DNA of 64,000 bases from Planctomycetaceae bacterium (lineage in GTDB: Bacteria > Planctomycetota > Planctomycetia > Pirellulales > Pirellulaceae): assembly GCA_020638975.1 (NCBI GenBank), contig JACKHN010000017.1, positions 1-64,000 on the forward strand, in the 5' to 3' direction. Position 1 is the stretch's first letter. Each line of letters starts with the position of its first letter. A model generated the notes under the pieces. It was not told where the DNA came from. It saw only the letters and a program-made list of their open reading frames with translations, and did not search any database. Positions 63,728-64,000 of the stretch are shown here, one piece after another. The position numbers were made by a program, and so were the translations under genes.

Positions 63728-63988
63728 TCACGCCGAGTAGCCATCTACCGATTTGTGTCTTTTAATAGGCATCTGGACTTCGCCGCCATCTTCCCGCGAA
63801 ACCCGCGAACAGATCATCAACACGGCGGCACAGACAACAGCGGCTATGCTGGCGGCAGAGGCACCGATCCAGATGGCTATTATGTAGCCCGCAAGCTCTC
63901 TTCGGTCGGTTGCCGTGGCCGCTGCGGAGAATGCTGTGGATGGGACTAAGAAGACCATCCAAAACGAAATCCAGAACGCGTTGTGCAT
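63728..63988 (-). CDS. Small membrane protein, function unknown
   Basis: 86 residues with two hydrophobic stretches: an N-terminal one that may be a signal sequence (WISFWMVFLVPSTAFSAAA) and a helix IWIGASAASIAAVVCAAVLM. A basic cytosolic tail follows. No family was recognised. The gene begins 12 nt from the right edge, so upstream context is missing and a longer start cannot be ruled out. Confidence 0.5.
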   Translation of the reverse strand: MHNAFWISFWMVFLVPSTAFSAAATATDRRELAGYIIAIWIGASAASIAAVVCAAVLMICSRVSREDGGEVQMPIKRHKSVDGYSA

Positions 63989-64000
63989 GTACTGCTGTCG

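Noticed and set aside
1..64000. CRISPR array or complete insertion sequence
   Set aside because: No evenly spaced direct repeats and no transposase gene were seen; the only repeats are palindromes and short tandem pairs.

Overview
The window looks like chromosomal DNA of a planctomycete, probably of the Pirellula group. The indicators are a DUF1549/DUF1553 gene directly followed by a DUF1501 twin-arginine-signal gene (20980-23991), a Ser/Thr kinase joined to an FGE-sulfatase-type domain, a CHAT protein with TPR-like repeats, an ABC-2 permease fused to a CPBP protease, and long GC-rich intergenic palindromes. No database search was possible, so family names rest on motifs I could read.

Layout. 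1-1621: a gene-poor stretch with tRNA-Pro(GGG) and a truncated methyltransferase. 1622-15791: housekeeping and envelope genes, namely methionine aminopeptidase, an SH3-like secreted protein, an ABC-2 permease, an HtrA-like/LamG-like/SirB1 triple fusion, an M48 protease, AroH-type chorismate mutase, a gamma-glutamylcyclotransferase-like protein, an AddA/RecB-like helicase-nuclease, an amino-acid permease and a DHH phosphoesterase. 15880-27000: a small lipoprotein, a CHAT protein whose catalytic residues seem to be lost, a FemAB/GNAT-like protein, the DUF1549-DUF1501 pair and a UvrD/PcrA helicase. 27697-34235: a complete arsenic locus in which arsD-arsA-arsE-arsF-arsG-acr3 diverge from arsR-arsC, with two candidate ArsR operators between the arms. 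It combines inorganic arsenic detoxification with the ArsEFG set for nitroaromatic arsenicals.

34489-43530: a minus-strand run for an unusual CDP-sugar and its transfer. It contains glucose-1-phosphate cytidylyltransferase, a 4,6-dehydratase, two zinc-type C-methyltransferase homologues, a 3,5-epimerase, a reductase, a CmcI-type methyltransferase and a GT2 glycosyltransferase. A branched (C-methylated) 6-deoxy sugar is the likely product. 43869-54247: a transglutaminase-elicitor-like protein, a low-complexity membrane protein, an AI-2E family protein, a YbhN-like flippase relative, a NatAB-like ABC system with a fused CPBP protease, and an AAA ATPase.

54248-63988: palindromes, tRNA-Ala(CGC) and then a disturbed region resembling a decayed island. 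It holds a stand-alone DUF1016-N-like protein, a broken GYF-domain fragment, a kinase-FGE gene interrupted by one TGA, an ExbD tail fragment, a frameshifted pRiA4b ORF-3 family gene and two orphan genes. It ends with a metallophosphatase and a small membrane protein.
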